Assembly: GCF_004217565.1 (NCBI RefSeq)
Contig: NZ_SHLA01000001.1
Location: forward strand, 2,790,001-2,854,000
Direction of reading: 5' to 3'
DNA: 64,000 nucleotides
Origin: Zhihengliuella halotolerans
GTDB lineage: Bacteria; Actinomycetota; Actinomycetes; Actinomycetales; Micrococcaceae
Shown here piece by piece: positions 8,984-18,085 of this stretch. A model generated the notes under the pieces. It did not search any database. It had not been told where the DNA came from and saw only the letters and a program-made list of their open reading frames with translations. The translations under genes and the position numbers were made by a program. Position 1 is the stretch's first letter. The number at the start of each line of letters is the position of its first letter.

Positions 8984-9970
8984 TCAGTGCGGACCATCGT
9001 CCCGCAGCCGGAGCAGGTCTGATTCTTCTTCTGCAGTGAGGCCTGCGCGCCGCGGACGGAGCGGACCTCGCGCGATTTCGTCGTCGAGCGCGCGCTGCAA
9101 CGTCTCCGCAATCGGCCGAACGCGACCGCCAGCTTCCAGGAACGCCGTGTTGTCGCGCTGCGCGAATCCAGCATCAGCGACCGGCAGCCACAGCGGCAAC
9201 GAACGGGGGCCGGCCCAGTAGTGCACGTCGTGGCGCAGCAACCATTCATCGGAGACCGACCGAAATTCGCCGTCGTACCCTGAAACCGCTGCCGCTGACG
9301 TCAGAAACTCAGCTAACGGAACGCTCGAACCGGTCACATTGAAAACGCCAGCCCGCCCTTCGAGGCCCGTGGTGGAGACCCACTCTGCGAGATCACCAAC
9401 GTCGATCACCTGAACGTACCGGCGTGCGGTCTGAGGAATCAGGACCGGGCCACCGCGATGAAGCCGTGCCACCCAGTAACCGAATCGATCCGAAGGATCG
9501 CCGGGCCCGACGATCAAGCCTGCCCGCGCCACCGCCAGCCGGTCTCCGAGCCGCGCCGACGACGCTCGCTCAGCTGCCACTTTCGCTTGCCCGTAGTCCG
9601 ACAGGTCTCGAGGTTCGAGCACCTCAGCGGTTTCGTTCGCGCCGGGCTCATCGTTTCGGCGGTATACGGACATCGTGGAAATCAACGTCCAGTGACGTGC
9701 ACGGTCAGCCAATGCTTCTAGCGCCGGTTCGACCAGGTCAGACTGGTAGGAGAGTTCGACGACGTGGTCCCAGTCGCCACTCAAGGCGTCATAGGCTCCC
9801 GGATCCCGGCGGTCCGCGCGAACCAGTCGAGCACCGGCAGGCGGCACCCCGGATTCACCGCGGGCGAGGCAGACAACTTCCGCGCCCGTTCGCAGCGCGT
9901 TCAGCGCGATCGCGCGGCCCAACCAACCGGTCCCACCCAGCACCAAGACTCTTCTCATGACGCCAGTCAA
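8984..9970 (-). CDS. NAD-dependent epimerase/dehydratase-family protein
   Basis: 328 residues of the extended SDR family. The nucleotide-binding motif is GGTGWLG near residues 12-18. The active site appears degenerate: after TLISTMSVY the usual YxxxK is represented by YGQAK (SDYGQAKVAAER). It probably acts on a nucleotide-linked or small sugar substrate, which is unknown. Met5 (9958) is a reasonable alternative start. It converges on the RidA gene. Confidence 0.8.
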   Translation of the reverse strand: MTGVMRRVLVLGGTGWLGRAIALNALRTGAEVVCLARGESGVPPAGARLVRADRRDPGAYDALSGDWDHVVELSYQSDLVEPALEALADRARHWTLISTMSVYRRNDEPGANETAEVLEPRDLSDYGQAKVAAERASSARLGDRLAVARAGLIVGPGDPSDRFGYWVARLHRGGPVLIPQTARRYVQVIDVGDLAEWVSTTGLEGRAGVFNVTGSSVPLAEFLTSAAAVSGYDGEFRSVSDEWLLRHDVHYWAGPRSLPLWLPVADAGFAQRDNTAFLEAGGRVRPIAETLQRALDDEIARGPLRPRRAGLTAEEESDLLRLRDDGPH

Positions 9971-10036
9971 CGCTGATGCGGCCTCTGGATCCTAGGGATT
10001 TCGCTGCGGGCGGCAGGAGCGGCCGGACGGAATGGC

Positions 10037-10861
10037 TCAGGCGGCGTGAACGAGTTGTGCCGAGCGATCCCACAACTGTGCGGCGAGGACGGGATCAACA
10101 CTGTCCGGGTTGATCCTGCCCGGCAGCTGCCGCGACTCGTAGTACTCCCCCGGTTCGAACGTCTGCCCGGGGGCGCCTGTCGCCAACCAGAGCAGGTCCG
10201 CCGCCGCTTTCTCAGGCGTGATGGTCAACAGGCGCTTGAGCGGTCCGTGGTAGACGCGGCGCATGAAGTGAGTGGTGTCGGCGGCGAAACTGGTGCCGAC
10301 GATGCCCGGATGGAAGGAGACCGCGGAGATCCCCGCATCCCCATGCCGCTGCTGCAACTCGCGGGTGAAGAGGATGTTGGCGAGTTTGGCGTTGCCGTAC
10401 GCGGTCTGCGGCCGGTAGTCGTCGGCGTTCTGCAGGTCGTCGATGTCGAATCTGGCGAACACGCGTGCCGCCCGGCTCGACGTCTGGATGACGGTCGCGT
10501 CGCTTGCGGTCAGCACCGGCAGCAGTAGGTTGGTCAGCAGGAAAGGCGCCAGATGATTGACCTGGAACGTCTTCTCGTGGCCGTCCACCGTGAGCTCGCG
10601 CTGCCCCATGATCCCTCCGGCATTGTTGGCCAGCACGTCGATGCGCGCATGATCCGCGCTCAGTCCCGCGGCGAGTCGCCGCACCTGCCCCAGGTCTGCG
10701 AAGTCGGCGAGATAGTACGGTGCGTCGATCCGGGCCGCCACCTCCGCCGTCCGTTCCGGCGAGCGCCCCACGACCACGACGCGGTGCCCTTGCGCCGCGA
10801 GCTGCTTGGCCGCAGCCGCGCCCAGGCCATCACTCGCGCCGGTCAGCACCACCGTCTTCAC
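10037..10861 (-). CDS. Short-chain dehydrogenase/reductase
   Basis: 274 residues from the GTG at 10861. Cofactor motif TGASDGLG is at the N-terminus, NNAGG in the middle, and the catalytic Tyr and Lys lie in YGNAKLAN. It is of the retinol-dehydrogenase-like type and reduces or oxidises an unknown alcohol/ketone. The GTG at 10861 is chosen because GGAG lies five bases upstream and the fold begins there. A GTG at 10900 overlaps the photolyase stop by four bases and would add 13 residues. Either way it is the second gene of a photolyase-SDR operon. Confidence 0.87.
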   Translation of the reverse strand: MKTVVLTGASDGLGAAAAKQLAAQGHRVVVVGRSPERTAEVAARIDAPYYLADFADLGQVRRLAAGLSADHARIDVLANNAGGIMGQRELTVDGHEKTFQVNHLAPFLLTNLLLPVLTASDATVIQTSSRAARVFARFDIDDLQNADDYRPQTAYGNAKLANILFTRELQQRHGDAGISAVSFHPGIVGTSFAADTTHFMRRVYHGPLKRLLTITPEKAAADLLWLATGAPGQTFEPGEYYESRQLPGRINPDSVDPVLAAQLWDRSAQLVHAA

Positions 10862-10896
10862 ATCTACTCCCGTCCCTGGCCCTGACGCGCGGCCGA

Positions 10897-12267
10897 TCAC
10901 TTGCGGTTCGCTTCGTCGGCGGCCGCCTTGACGACGTCGTACGCGTCGAGGGCCGCCTGCCGGGAGGCGCGCAGGTCCACCAGCGGCTCCGGCAGGAGCT
11001 CACCGCCCGTCACGTACTCGGGCGCCCAGCGGCCGATGTACTGGTGCTGCGGGTCGAACTTCTTCGCCTGCGTCTCCGGGTTGAAGATCCGGAAATACGG
11101 GGCGGCATCCGCGCCCGAGCCGGCGACCCACTGCCAGTTGAACGGGTTGCTCGCCTCGTCGGCATCCACCAGCGTGTCCCAGAACCAGCGCTCCCCGTGC
11201 CGCCAGTCGATCATCAGGTTCTTGACCAGATAGGACGCGACCACCATGCGCACCCGGTTGTGCATCGTCCCGGACTCCCAGAGTTCACGCATGCCGGCGT
11301 CCACGAGCGGCACCCCCGTGCGGCCCTGCTGCCAGAACCGCAGGTGCTCCTCGTTGAGCTCGGGCCACGGGAACGCGTCGAAGCGCGCGTTGAGATTGTC
11401 CTCGGCCAACGCCGGGAAGTGGAAGAGCGTGTGCCAGGCGAACTCGCGCCAGCCGATCTCGGAGAGGAACCCGCCGACGTTCCGCCCCGAGCCGATCGCC
11501 TCCCGCCACACGGTGTGCGGACTGATCTCGCCCCACCGCAAGTGCGGGGACAGGAGCGAGGTGGAGCCGCCGGCCGGTTCGTCGCGGGCGCGGTCGTAGG
11601 CGTCGACGTCGTCCGCCAAGAACTCGCTGAGCCGCCGCCGGGCGGCCGGCTCGCCGGGCTCCCACGTCTCGCGCAACCCGGACGCCCAGTCCGGCGCGGT
11701 GGGCAGCAGACCCCAATCCGCTAGGTCATCCGTGTCCGGGTACGACGCCGGTGCCGGCACCTCGCGCGGTTCGGGCAGCGGGGCGCGGGGCGGCGGTTCC
11801 GCGAGGCACGCCTTCCAGAATGGCGTGAACACCTTGTAGTGGCCGCCCTGGCCGGTGGTGACGGTCCAGGGCTCGAACAGCAGGCTGCCCGCGTAGGAGT
11901 GAGCCTCGACGCCGGCCCCGCGCAAGGTCACCTTGACGGCGGCGTCGACCCGGCGCTCCGGCCCGCCGTAGCGCCGGTTCCACACCACGGCCGACGCGTC
12001 GACCGCGTCCGCGACCTCCGGCACGACGACGCCGGCCGGGCCGCGGCGCAGAATCAGCTCCGACCCATGCTCGCGCAGGCGCTCTCCCAGCGAGGCCAGC
12101 GAGTGGTGCAGCCACCATTTCGCCGCCCCGCCGAGCGTCCGGATACCCGGCGACTCCTCGTCGAGCACGTAGAGGCACACCACGGGCTCGCCCCGGTCGA
12201 GGGCGGCGCGCAGGGCGGGATGGTCGGCGAGCCGGAGATCGTCACGGAACCAGACGAGGGTGGTCAT
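10897..12267 (-). CDS. phr: Deoxyribodipyrimidine photolyase
   Basis: 456-residue light-driven DNA repair enzyme that splits cyclobutane pyrimidine dimers using FADH-. The N-terminal antenna domain starts TTLVWFRDDLRLADHPAL. The FAD domain holds WREFAWHTLFHFP, the GMRELWESGTMHNRVRM run and the WRHGERWFWDTLVDADEASN block that contacts FAD and the dimer. Length fits CPD photolyases of class I. The frame is open to 12684, but ATG 12267 begins the Rossmann strand; the extra part lies over the divergent neighbour. The downstream SDR is translationally close. Together with the carotenoid block this fits a light-exposed lifestyle. Confidence 0.93.
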   Translation of the reverse strand: MTTLVWFRDDLRLADHPALRAALDRGEPVVCLYVLDEESPGIRTLGGAAKWWLHHSLASLGERLREHGSELILRRGPAGVVVPEVADAVDASAVVWNRRYGGPERRVDAAVKVTLRGAGVEAHSYAGSLLFEPWTVTTGQGGHYKVFTPFWKACLAEPPPRAPLPEPREVPAPASYPDTDDLADWGLLPTAPDWASGLRETWEPGEPAARRRLSEFLADDVDAYDRARDEPAGGSTSLLSPHLRWGEISPHTVWREAIGSGRNVGGFLSEIGWREFAWHTLFHFPALAEDNLNARFDAFPWPELNEEHLRFWQQGRTGVPLVDAGMRELWESGTMHNRVRMVVASYLVKNLMIDWRHGERWFWDTLVDADEASNPFNWQWVAGSGADAAPYFRIFNPETQAKKFDPQHQYIGRWAPEYVTGGELLPEPLVDLRASRQAALDAYDVVKAAADEANRK

Positions 12268-12361
12268 GACCCCATCGTAGATGCGGTGTCCGGCACGCCA
12301 GCGGACCCGCCGCGCCCTCGGCGGTGCTTGCGTCGGGGCCCGGGGCGGGGGAACCTGAGAC

Positions 12362-13741
12362 ATGGCTATCGAACGCTCTTTCGTCGTCGACTCACCCGTC
12401 GACGAGGTCTTCACGTGGTTCTCGCGCCCCGGCGCCTTCCAGCGCCTGGCACCACCGTTCCAGCCCGCCACGATCAGGCGCGAGTCCACCTCCCTCAAGG
12501 ACGGGACGGCGGAACTCGCCCTGCCGGGCGGCATGCGGTGGGTTTCCAGGCACGACCCGGCGGGCTTCGCCGAGGGCCGCCGGTTTGTGGACGAGTCAGT
12601 GAGCGCGGGGGCCCGATCAGCCCTCGCCGGGCGCGTGCCGTGGCGGCACACCCACGAGTTCGAGGCGGTGGGCGAGGACCGCACGCGGGTGATCGACCGG
12701 ATCGAAACGCCCGTCCCGGCCCGGTTCCTCGACTCGATGCTGACCTACCGGCACCGCCAGCTTGCCGGCGATCTCGCGGCGCACCGCCGCGCCGACGACG
12801 CCGGTCTGGGCCGCCTCACCGTGGCCGTCTCCGGCGCCTCCGGCCTGGTCGGGTCCGCGCTGACGGCGTTCCTCACGACGGGCGGGCACCGCGTGATCCG
12901 CCTCGTCCGCGGCGAACCCAACGGTCCGGACGAGCGCCGCTGGGACACAGCCGCCCCTGCCCCCGACCTGCTCGACGGGTGCGACGCCGTCGTGCATCTG
13001 GCCGGGGCCTCGATCGCCGGCCGCTTCACCACCGAGCACAAGCGGGCCATCCGCGACAGCCGGATCGAACCGACCCGGAAGCTCGCCGAACTCGCCGCGG
13101 CGAGCGGCATCTCGACGTTCGTGTGCGCCTCGGCGATCGGCTTCTACGGCGCGGACCGCGGCGAGGAGATGCTGACCGAGGACAGCGACGGGCCCGACGA
13201 GGCGGACTTCCTCGCCGACGTCGTCGCCGACTGGGAGGCGGCAGCGCACTCGGTGGCTGACCGCACGGACGCACGGCAGATGCGCGTCGTCAACATCCGG
13301 ACCGGGATCGTCCAGTCCCCTGCCGGCGGCACCCTGGCGCTGCTCAAGCCGCTCTTCGCGGCGGGGCTGGGCGGGCGGCTCGGGCACGGGCAGCAGTGGA
13401 CGTCCTGGATCGGGCTCGACGATCTAGTGGACGTGTACCACCGGGCGCTGTGGGATGCGGACCTGACCGGTCCGGTCAACGCTACGGCTCCCGGCCCGGT
13501 GCGCAATGCCGAGTACACGCGCGTGCTCGCCCACGTGCTGAGGCGGCCGGCGCTCGTGCCGGTCCCCCGTCTGGGGCCGGCTCTGATCCTGGGCGAGGAG
13601 GGCGCAGACGAGCTCGCCATGGCCTGCCAGCACGTCGCGCCGCTCACGCTTCGCGAGGCCGGGCATCCCTTCCGGCACCCTGACCTGGAGCCGGCGCTGC
13701 GGCACCTGCTCGGCAGGACCTCGGACCCAGTCGACGACTAG
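12362..13741 (+). CDS. SRPBCC domain fused to TIGR01777-type NAD-dependent epimerase
   Basis: 459 residues, two domains. Residues 1-145 form a SRPBCC ligand-binding domain (IERSFVVDSPVDEVFTWF). From about 150 an atypical extended SDR follows (VAVSGASGLVGSALTAF, then HLAGASIAGRFT, SAIGFYG) and a DUF1731 C-terminus (LGEEGADELAMACQHV). This fused architecture is known in actinobacteria; the biochemical role is not established. It starts 94 bp from the divergent photolyase, so the two may share a light- or stress-responsive control region. Confidence 0.85.
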   Translation: MAIERSFVVDSPVDEVFTWFSRPGAFQRLAPPFQPATIRRESTSLKDGTAELALPGGMRWVSRHDPAGFAEGRRFVDESVSAGARSALAGRVPWRHTHEFEAVGEDRTRVIDRIETPVPARFLDSMLTYRHRQLAGDLAAHRRADDAGLGRLTVAVSGASGLVGSALTAFLTTGGHRVIRLVRGEPNGPDERRWDTAAPAPDLLDGCDAVVHLAGASIAGRFTTEHKRAIRDSRIEPTRKLAELAAASGISTFVCASAIGFYGADRGEEMLTEDSDGPDEADFLADVVADWEAAAHSVADRTDARQMRVVNIRTGIVQSPAGGTLALLKPLFAAGLGGRLGHGQQWTSWIGLDDLVDVYHRALWDADLTGPVNATAPGPVRNAEYTRVLAHVLRRPALVPVPRLGPALILGEEGADELAMACQHVAPLTLREAGHPFRHPDLEPALRHLLGRTSDPVDD

Positions 13742-13750
13742 ACTGCAGGG

Positions 13751-13996
13751 ATGCTTCCCGTTTCAGCGCCCCCTTTCCCCGTCGCCTTCGAATGGGGCAT
13801 GTCGGCGCTTCTTCTCGCCTGGATCGTTGCTGTCGTCTGGGCCCTCGTGCGCCTGAAAAAGACCAAGCACCGCCGGGATCCGATGGGGGCGCTGGGGTGG
13901 GCCGTCGTCGTCCTGTGCCTGCCCGTCATCGGGGCGATCTGCTGGTTCATCACCGACCACGCCGCGACACAGCGGGAGCGCGAAGACACAACCTAG
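13751..13996 (+). CDS. Small PLD-nuclease N-terminal-type membrane protein
   Basis: 81 residues with two transmembrane helices (about 15-35 and 46-68) separated by a basic loop RLKKTKHRRDP. This matches the PLDc_N domain found at the front of cardiolipin synthases, here as a stand-alone protein; free-standing copies are common in actinobacteria and have no assigned function. It begins nine bases after the epimerase fusion gene, so co-transcription is likely. Confidence 0.75.
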   Translation: MLPVSAPPFPVAFEWGMSALLLAWIVAVVWALVRLKKTKHRRDPMGALGWAVVVLCLPVIGAICWFITDHAATQREREDTT

Positions 13997-14099
13997 TCCA
14001 AAAGGCTCTAATGTCTTTATGATTGCGGCAGGGGGCCCGCGCTCGACGCGGGTCCAGCCGATCGATCCATCGGATCGGGACGTTGGGGAGGACAAATTC

Positions 14100-14603
14100 A
14101 TGGGGCTGCGCAGCATAACGCCCGCCGTACTACTGGCGGCGCTGTTGACGACTTCCGGCTGCGGGCTCTGGGACATCGAGCGCGGCGAGGACGGCCAGGT
14201 CCTGAAGGAGACGCCCGCGGACGTCTTCGACCTGCGCGAGGGAGACTGCCTCAACGATTCACAGGTCGTCGACGCTTCGGAACTCCAGCTGACCGACATC
14301 ACGCTCGTGCCGTGCTCTGAGGCGCATATCGCCGAGGTCTACGTGGACGTGCAAATCGACGGCGATGGGCCTCCCGACGACGCGCGGCTCACCGAGCTCT
14401 TCGAGGAGCACTGCGTCGACTCGTTCGTGGACTACGTCGGCGGCGACTTCCGGCAGGCGTCAGCGGCGAACCTGAGCGTCACGTCGTTCTTCCCGACGGA
14501 GGAGTCGTGGACGCGCGGCGACCGGCTCTACCAGTGCCTGCTCGTGGGCACGGACGGCTTCCCACTCGTCGGCAGCGCCAAGGGCCTGCTCGCGGATTCC
14601 TGA
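14100..14603 (+). CDS. Septum-formation-family lipoprotein
   Basis: 167 residues. The leader ends in a lipobox (LLTTSGC, Cys21), so it is lipidated and outside the membrane. The remainder carries the septum-formation (DUF4190-associated) domain pattern: VFDLREGDCLND, VPCSEAHIAEVYV, EEHCVDSF and a late YQCLL, giving paired cysteines. ATG 14100 is preceded by GGGGAGG at an eight-base spacing; an upstream in-frame ATG at 14019 would hide the signal peptide. Role in actinobacterial division is inferred from family name only. Confidence 0.8.
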   Translation: MGLRSITPAVLLAALLTTSGCGLWDIERGEDGQVLKETPADVFDLREGDCLNDSQVVDASELQLTDITLVPCSEAHIAEVYVDVQIDGDGPPDDARLTELFEEHCVDSFVDYVGGDFRQASAANLSVTSFFPTEESWTRGDRLYQCLLVGTDGFPLVGSAKGLLADS

Positions 14604-15077
14604 TCAGGCCTCGGCGGCGGCCTTGATCGCGGTCAGCGTTTCCGGAATGCCCTCCAGGGCCTGCCGCGTCCTGTCCTCGATCTGCGCCGGGGCGTCTTCC
14701 CCGAAGCGCTCCGCGAAGAACTCCAGGCCGGCGGTCGTGAACTCCCATGTTTCGGTCAATCGGGTCAGCCCGGGAGCGTCGCCTTCAGCGAAGAGATAGC
14801 CCCAGCGGACGTAGCCGTTGCCGACCACCCAGGCGAATTCGTGACCGGGCTCGGCGACGACGACCTGCGAACGCGTCTCCCATGTGCGGTGCGGAAGTTC
14901 GTTCCTGCCCGTGAACCACGCTCCCACGCGGGGCCCGTCGCCTTCGTCCCACCAGCACTCACGGCAGACCGGTGACCACTCCCCGGTCCGGGTCACGTCG
15001 GAGAGCATCGCGTAGAGCTCGTCCCGTGTCGCCTTGACGAGAGTCGATTCTGCGTGGGTGCGCGGAGTCGTGTCCAT
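14604..15077 (-). CDS. SRPBCC/polyketide-cyclase-like protein
   Basis: 157 residues in the START/SRPBCC fold: STLVKATRDELYAMLSDVTRTGEWSP is the typical opening, followed by EWSP-C-x2-CWWDEG and TRLTETWEFTTAGLEFF. This group is often annotated as polyketide cyclase or SRPBCC protein with no proven ligand. ATG 15077 begins the fold; the longer open frame to 15356 overlaps the divergent gene. Its stop codon abuts the stop of the septum-formation lipoprotein. Confidence 0.75.
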   Translation of the reverse strand: MDTTPRTHAESTLVKATRDELYAMLSDVTRTGEWSPVCRECWWDEGDGPRVGAWFTGRNELPHRTWETRSQVVVAEPGHEFAWVVGNGYVRWGYLFAEGDAPGLTRLTETWEFTTAGLEFFAERFGEDAPAQIEDRTRQALEGIPETLTAIKAAAEA

Positions 15078-15163
15078 GTCGGTGACACTATCGGCGGGTT
15101 TGACCGCAGACCAAACCGATTCAGGGGAAGTGCGGGACGGGACGGCAGCTACTCTGAATACCC

Positions 15164-15547
15164 ATGGAGCCCAAGTCCGGAAGATTCGTTCGCTTCGAGG
15201 GACCGCACCACCGCGATCCCGGGCGGACGGTCGGGATCTTCGCACTCGCCAACGGCCTCGGCTTGTCCGGCCGCCTCTCCGCCGGCGATCACGATTGGTG
15301 GCGCGCAGCCAACGATTTCGGCAATGCCGCCTACGTCGACCCGGAGACTGCGGCACCGGGCGTTTATGCCAACCACCCGTCGGCGAAAGCCTGGTTCAAG
15401 ACTTCAGCGGCCCACCTCGTCAGCTACACCAGCAGCTACCTTGTCCTGCTCAGGCGCTACGACGTGGAATGCGCGGTTCGGTTCTGCGACGACCCGGGGC
15501 GGATCCTCTACGAAGACGCGGTGCAGGTGATCGCAGTGCCCTCGTGA
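15164..15547 (+). CDS. Hypothetical protein
   Basis: 127 residues, no signal peptide or membrane segment; family not recognised. It contains a Trp-rich patch (DHDWWRAANDFGN) and a hydrophobic helix near SYTSSYLVLLRRYDVE with two cysteines after it (ECAVRFCDD). It is flanked by a divergent SRPBCC gene and a convergent rlmN. Base use looks like that of its neighbours, and the frame has clear codon bias, so it is probably real. Confidence 0.6.
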   Translation: MEPKSGRFVRFEGPHHRDPGRTVGIFALANGLGLSGRLSAGDHDWWRAANDFGNAAYVDPETAAPGVYANHPSAKAWFKTSAAHLVSYTSSYLVLLRRYDVECAVRFCDDPGRILYEDAVQVIAVPS

Positions 15548-15565
15548 GGTCTACGGGCTGAGCCG

Positions 15566-16798
15566 CTATTCGGCGGCGGCGAGCTGGCCGCAGGCGCCGT
15601 CGATCTCCTTGCCGCGGGTGTCGCGCAGGGTGGTGGGCACGCCGGCGTCGTTCAGGACGTCGAGGAACTCTTGCATGACCTCGGGCTCCGAGGACGTCCA
15701 GATCGAGCCCGGCGTCGGGTTCAGCGGGATCGGGTTCACGTGCACCCAGCCGCGGCCGCGCGCATTGAGCTTCTTCGCCAGCAGGGCTGCGCGCCACGGG
15801 TGGTCGTTCATGTCCTTGATGAGCGCGTACTCGATCGAGACTCGGCGCCCGGTCTTCTTGTAGTAGTTGTACGCGGCGTCGATCGCCTCGTCGGCTTTCC
15901 AGCGGGAGTTCACGGGGATCAGGTCGTCGCGCAGCTCGTCGTCCGGAGCGTGCAACGACAGCGCGAACGTGATCGGAATGTTCTCCTCGGCGAGCTTGTT
16001 GATCGCCGGCACCAGGCCCACCGTGGAGACGGTGATGCCGCGGGCGCTCATGCCCAGGCCCTCGGGCGCCTCGTCAATCATGCGGTGCACCGCGCTCATG
16101 ACGCGCTTGTAGTTGGCCAGGGGCTCGCCCATGCCCATGAACACGATGTTGGTGACGCGTTCGGCGTCGTGCACGCCCTCGCGCCCGCTGCCCTTGAGCC
16201 CGCCCTCGGCGATGACGCGATTGGCCTGGACGATCTGGTCCAGGATCTCGGCGGCCGACATGTTGCGGGTCAGGCCGTTCTGCCCGGTGGCGCAGAACGG
16301 GCAGTTCATGCCGCAGCCGCACTGGCTGGACACGCAGAGCGTCACGCGGCCCGGGTAGCGCATCAGGACGGACTCGACGAGGGAGCCGTCGAAGAGACGC
16401 CACAGGAACTTGATCGTGTCGCCGTTGTCGGTGATCAGGCGCTTAACCTCGGTCAGCAGGGTCGGGAACATGGCCTCGACGAGCTGCTCGCGCTGCGCCG
16501 CCGGCAGGTCCGTCATCTTCTCCGGGTCGGTGGTGAAGTGCTGGAAGTAGTGCACGGAGAGCTGCTTGGCGCGGAAGCCCTGCAGGCCCATCTCCTTAAG
16601 CTTCTCCTGCCGCTCGGCGAGCGTGAGGTCGGCCAAGTGCACGGGCGGCTGCGAGACGCGCGGCTTCTGGGCGAACTGCAGCTGCGGACGGCCGTCCGGG
16701 CCCATCGGCTGCTTCCAACCTTCGGCGGTCGGGCGCACCTGCGGGCGGGGTCGGTTGAGTCCGGCCTTGGAGGGATTTTGAGAAGTCATTGTTTCCAT
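15566..16798 (-). CDS. rlmN: 23S rRNA (adenine-2503-C2)-methyltransferase, radical SAM
   Basis: 410 residues. RlmN methylates C2 of A2503 in 23S rRNA and A37 of some tRNAs, tuning peptidyl-transferase accuracy. The radical-SAM cluster motif C162-x3-C166-x2-C169 is in CGCGMNCPFCATG. SAM-binding GMGEPLANY, the SLHAPDDELR block and the C-terminal catalytic cysteine in GACGQLAA are present. Start at METMTSQ (16798) or three codons later (16789); the frame continues to 16951 without family-like sequence. Its first 50 residues are a polar extension common in actinobacteria. Confidence 0.95.
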   Translation of the reverse strand: METMTSQNPSKAGLNRPRPQVRPTAEGWKQPMGPDGRPQLQFAQKPRVSQPPVHLADLTLAERQEKLKEMGLQGFRAKQLSVHYFQHFTTDPEKMTDLPAAQREQLVEAMFPTLLTEVKRLITDNGDTIKFLWRLFDGSLVESVLMRYPGRVTLCVSSQCGCGMNCPFCATGQNGLTRNMSAAEILDQIVQANRVIAEGGLKGSGREGVHDAERVTNIVFMGMGEPLANYKRVMSAVHRMIDEAPEGLGMSARGITVSTVGLVPAINKLAEENIPITFALSLHAPDDELRDDLIPVNSRWKADEAIDAAYNYYKKTGRRVSIEYALIKDMNDHPWRAALLAKKLNARGRGWVHVNPIPLNPTPGSIWTSSEPEVMQEFLDVLNDAGVPTTLRDTRGKEIDGACGQLAAAE

Positions 16799-16975
16799 TG
16801 TCCCACGCGTGTCCAGCCCGGGCGCGGGGTTGTCACCCGAATCACGCTGCGCTCGATCGTCCCTCCTCAGCGCCACCACGACGACGGCGTCCGGCCACCA
16901 CAGACTCTGTACGGACCGCTGGCCGCTGGGTAGAGTCCGCACCAACGGCAAGTCTCTAGCGAAAGGGGCCAGTCA

Positions 16976-17620
16976 ATGGCTCAGTTGGTGCGCGTCCAGA
17001 ACTTCATGCTCTCCACCGACGGTTTCGGCTCGGGCGAGGGCCAGAGCCTCGAGCGCCCCTTCGGGCACGCCAACCCGGCGGAGCTGGCCTCGTGGGCCGG
17101 CGCCACCGCGCACTGGCCCAACCGCACGGATCCGGGCGGGACTTACGGCCTCGACGATTACTTCACGCGCGACTTCTCCAACAACATCGGCGCAGAGATC
17201 ATGGGCCGCAACAAGTTCGGCCCGCACCGCGGTCCGTGGGAGAACGAGGACTGGAAGGGCTGGTGGGGTGAGGACCCGCCGTTCCGGACCCCGGTCTTCG
17301 TCCTCACGCACCACCCGCGACCCTCGTTCTCCCTCTCCGACACCACCTTCCATTTCCGCGACGCGAGCCCGCAGGAAGTACTCGATGAAGCTTTTGAGGT
17401 CGCAAAGGGCCAAGACGTCCGCATCGGCGGCGGGGTCGCGACCGTGCTCGAGTTCCTCGAGGCCGACCTCGTGGACACGATGCACGTGGCGATGGCGCCG
17501 GTCGAGATCGAGCGCGGCGAGCGGCTGTGGAACAGCCCGGACGACCTCACTGACCGCTTCCACCTGGAGGTGGTCCCGAGCCCCAGTGGAATCGTGCACC
17601 ACCTCTTCTGGAGGAAGTAG
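16976..17620 (+). CDS. Dihydrofolate reductase-family (RibD C-terminal-like) protein
   Basis: 214 residues. The fold of the RibD_C/DHFR-like reductases is visible: an N-terminal VQNFMLSTDGFGSG, central MGRNKFGP, then FVLTHHPRPSF and the cofactor-binding IGGGVATVLEFLEADLVD. Such proteins use NADPH but the substrate is generally unknown. ATG 16976 is preceded by AAAGGGG. It is divergent from rlmN. Confidence 0.82.
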   Translation: MAQLVRVQNFMLSTDGFGSGEGQSLERPFGHANPAELASWAGATAHWPNRTDPGGTYGLDDYFTRDFSNNIGAEIMGRNKFGPHRGPWENEDWKGWWGEDPPFRTPVFVLTHHPRPSFSLSDTTFHFRDASPQEVLDEAFEVAKGQDVRIGGGVATVLEFLEADLVDTMHVAMAPVEIERGERLWNSPDDLTDRFHLEVVPSPSGIVHHLFWRK

Positions 17621-17653
17621 GCGCACGACGACGGTCGCCGGCTCGGATTGGGT

Positions 17654-18055
17654 TTACCCCCGCAGGGACGCAACGTCGACGCCCACGCCGACCTCGCCGT
17701 CCCAGTCTGATGCGGCGAGCGGTTCCGCCCAGACGGCATCCGGGAACTCCTCCCGGACCCGCAGGGTGTCCTCCGAGCGGAAATCCGGGTAGACGAGGCA
17801 CGGCTCCAGAACGTCGACGACGATGGCCCGGTTCAGGTTGTCGGCGAAGCCCGCCTTCGGGACACCCGGATCCTCGAGGAGGGGATCGAAAAAGCGGGCC
17901 AGAAGACAACCCGTCAGGTCCCGGTGGACCAGCACGTTGCGACCGCTCCTGCTCTTCCGGAGCGCCACGAACTCGGCCTCCAGAAGCACCTCGGGGTGGA
18001 TCTTCCCGAAGGCCTCGGCGACAACTTCTTCGTCAAGCTCGTCGTTCAAATCCAT
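17654..18055 (-). CDS. Hypothetical protein
   Basis: 133 residues, acidic, cytoplasmic, no recognised family. It begins MDLNDELDEEVV and contains LVHRDLTGCLLARFFDP and CLVYPDFRSEDT. It starts 30 bp after the stop of the 398-residue gene on the same strand, so the two probably form an operon. Nothing in the sequence gives a function. Confidence 0.5.
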   Translation of the reverse strand: MDLNDELDEEVVAEAFGKIHPEVLLEAEFVALRKSRSGRNVLVHRDLTGCLLARFFDPLLEDPGVPKAGFADNLNRAIVVDVLEPCLVYPDFRSEDTLRVREEFPDAVWAEPLAASDWDGEVGVGVDVASLRG

Positions 18056-18085
18056 TCCCCATTCGCGTCCCGCGTCACGACAGCA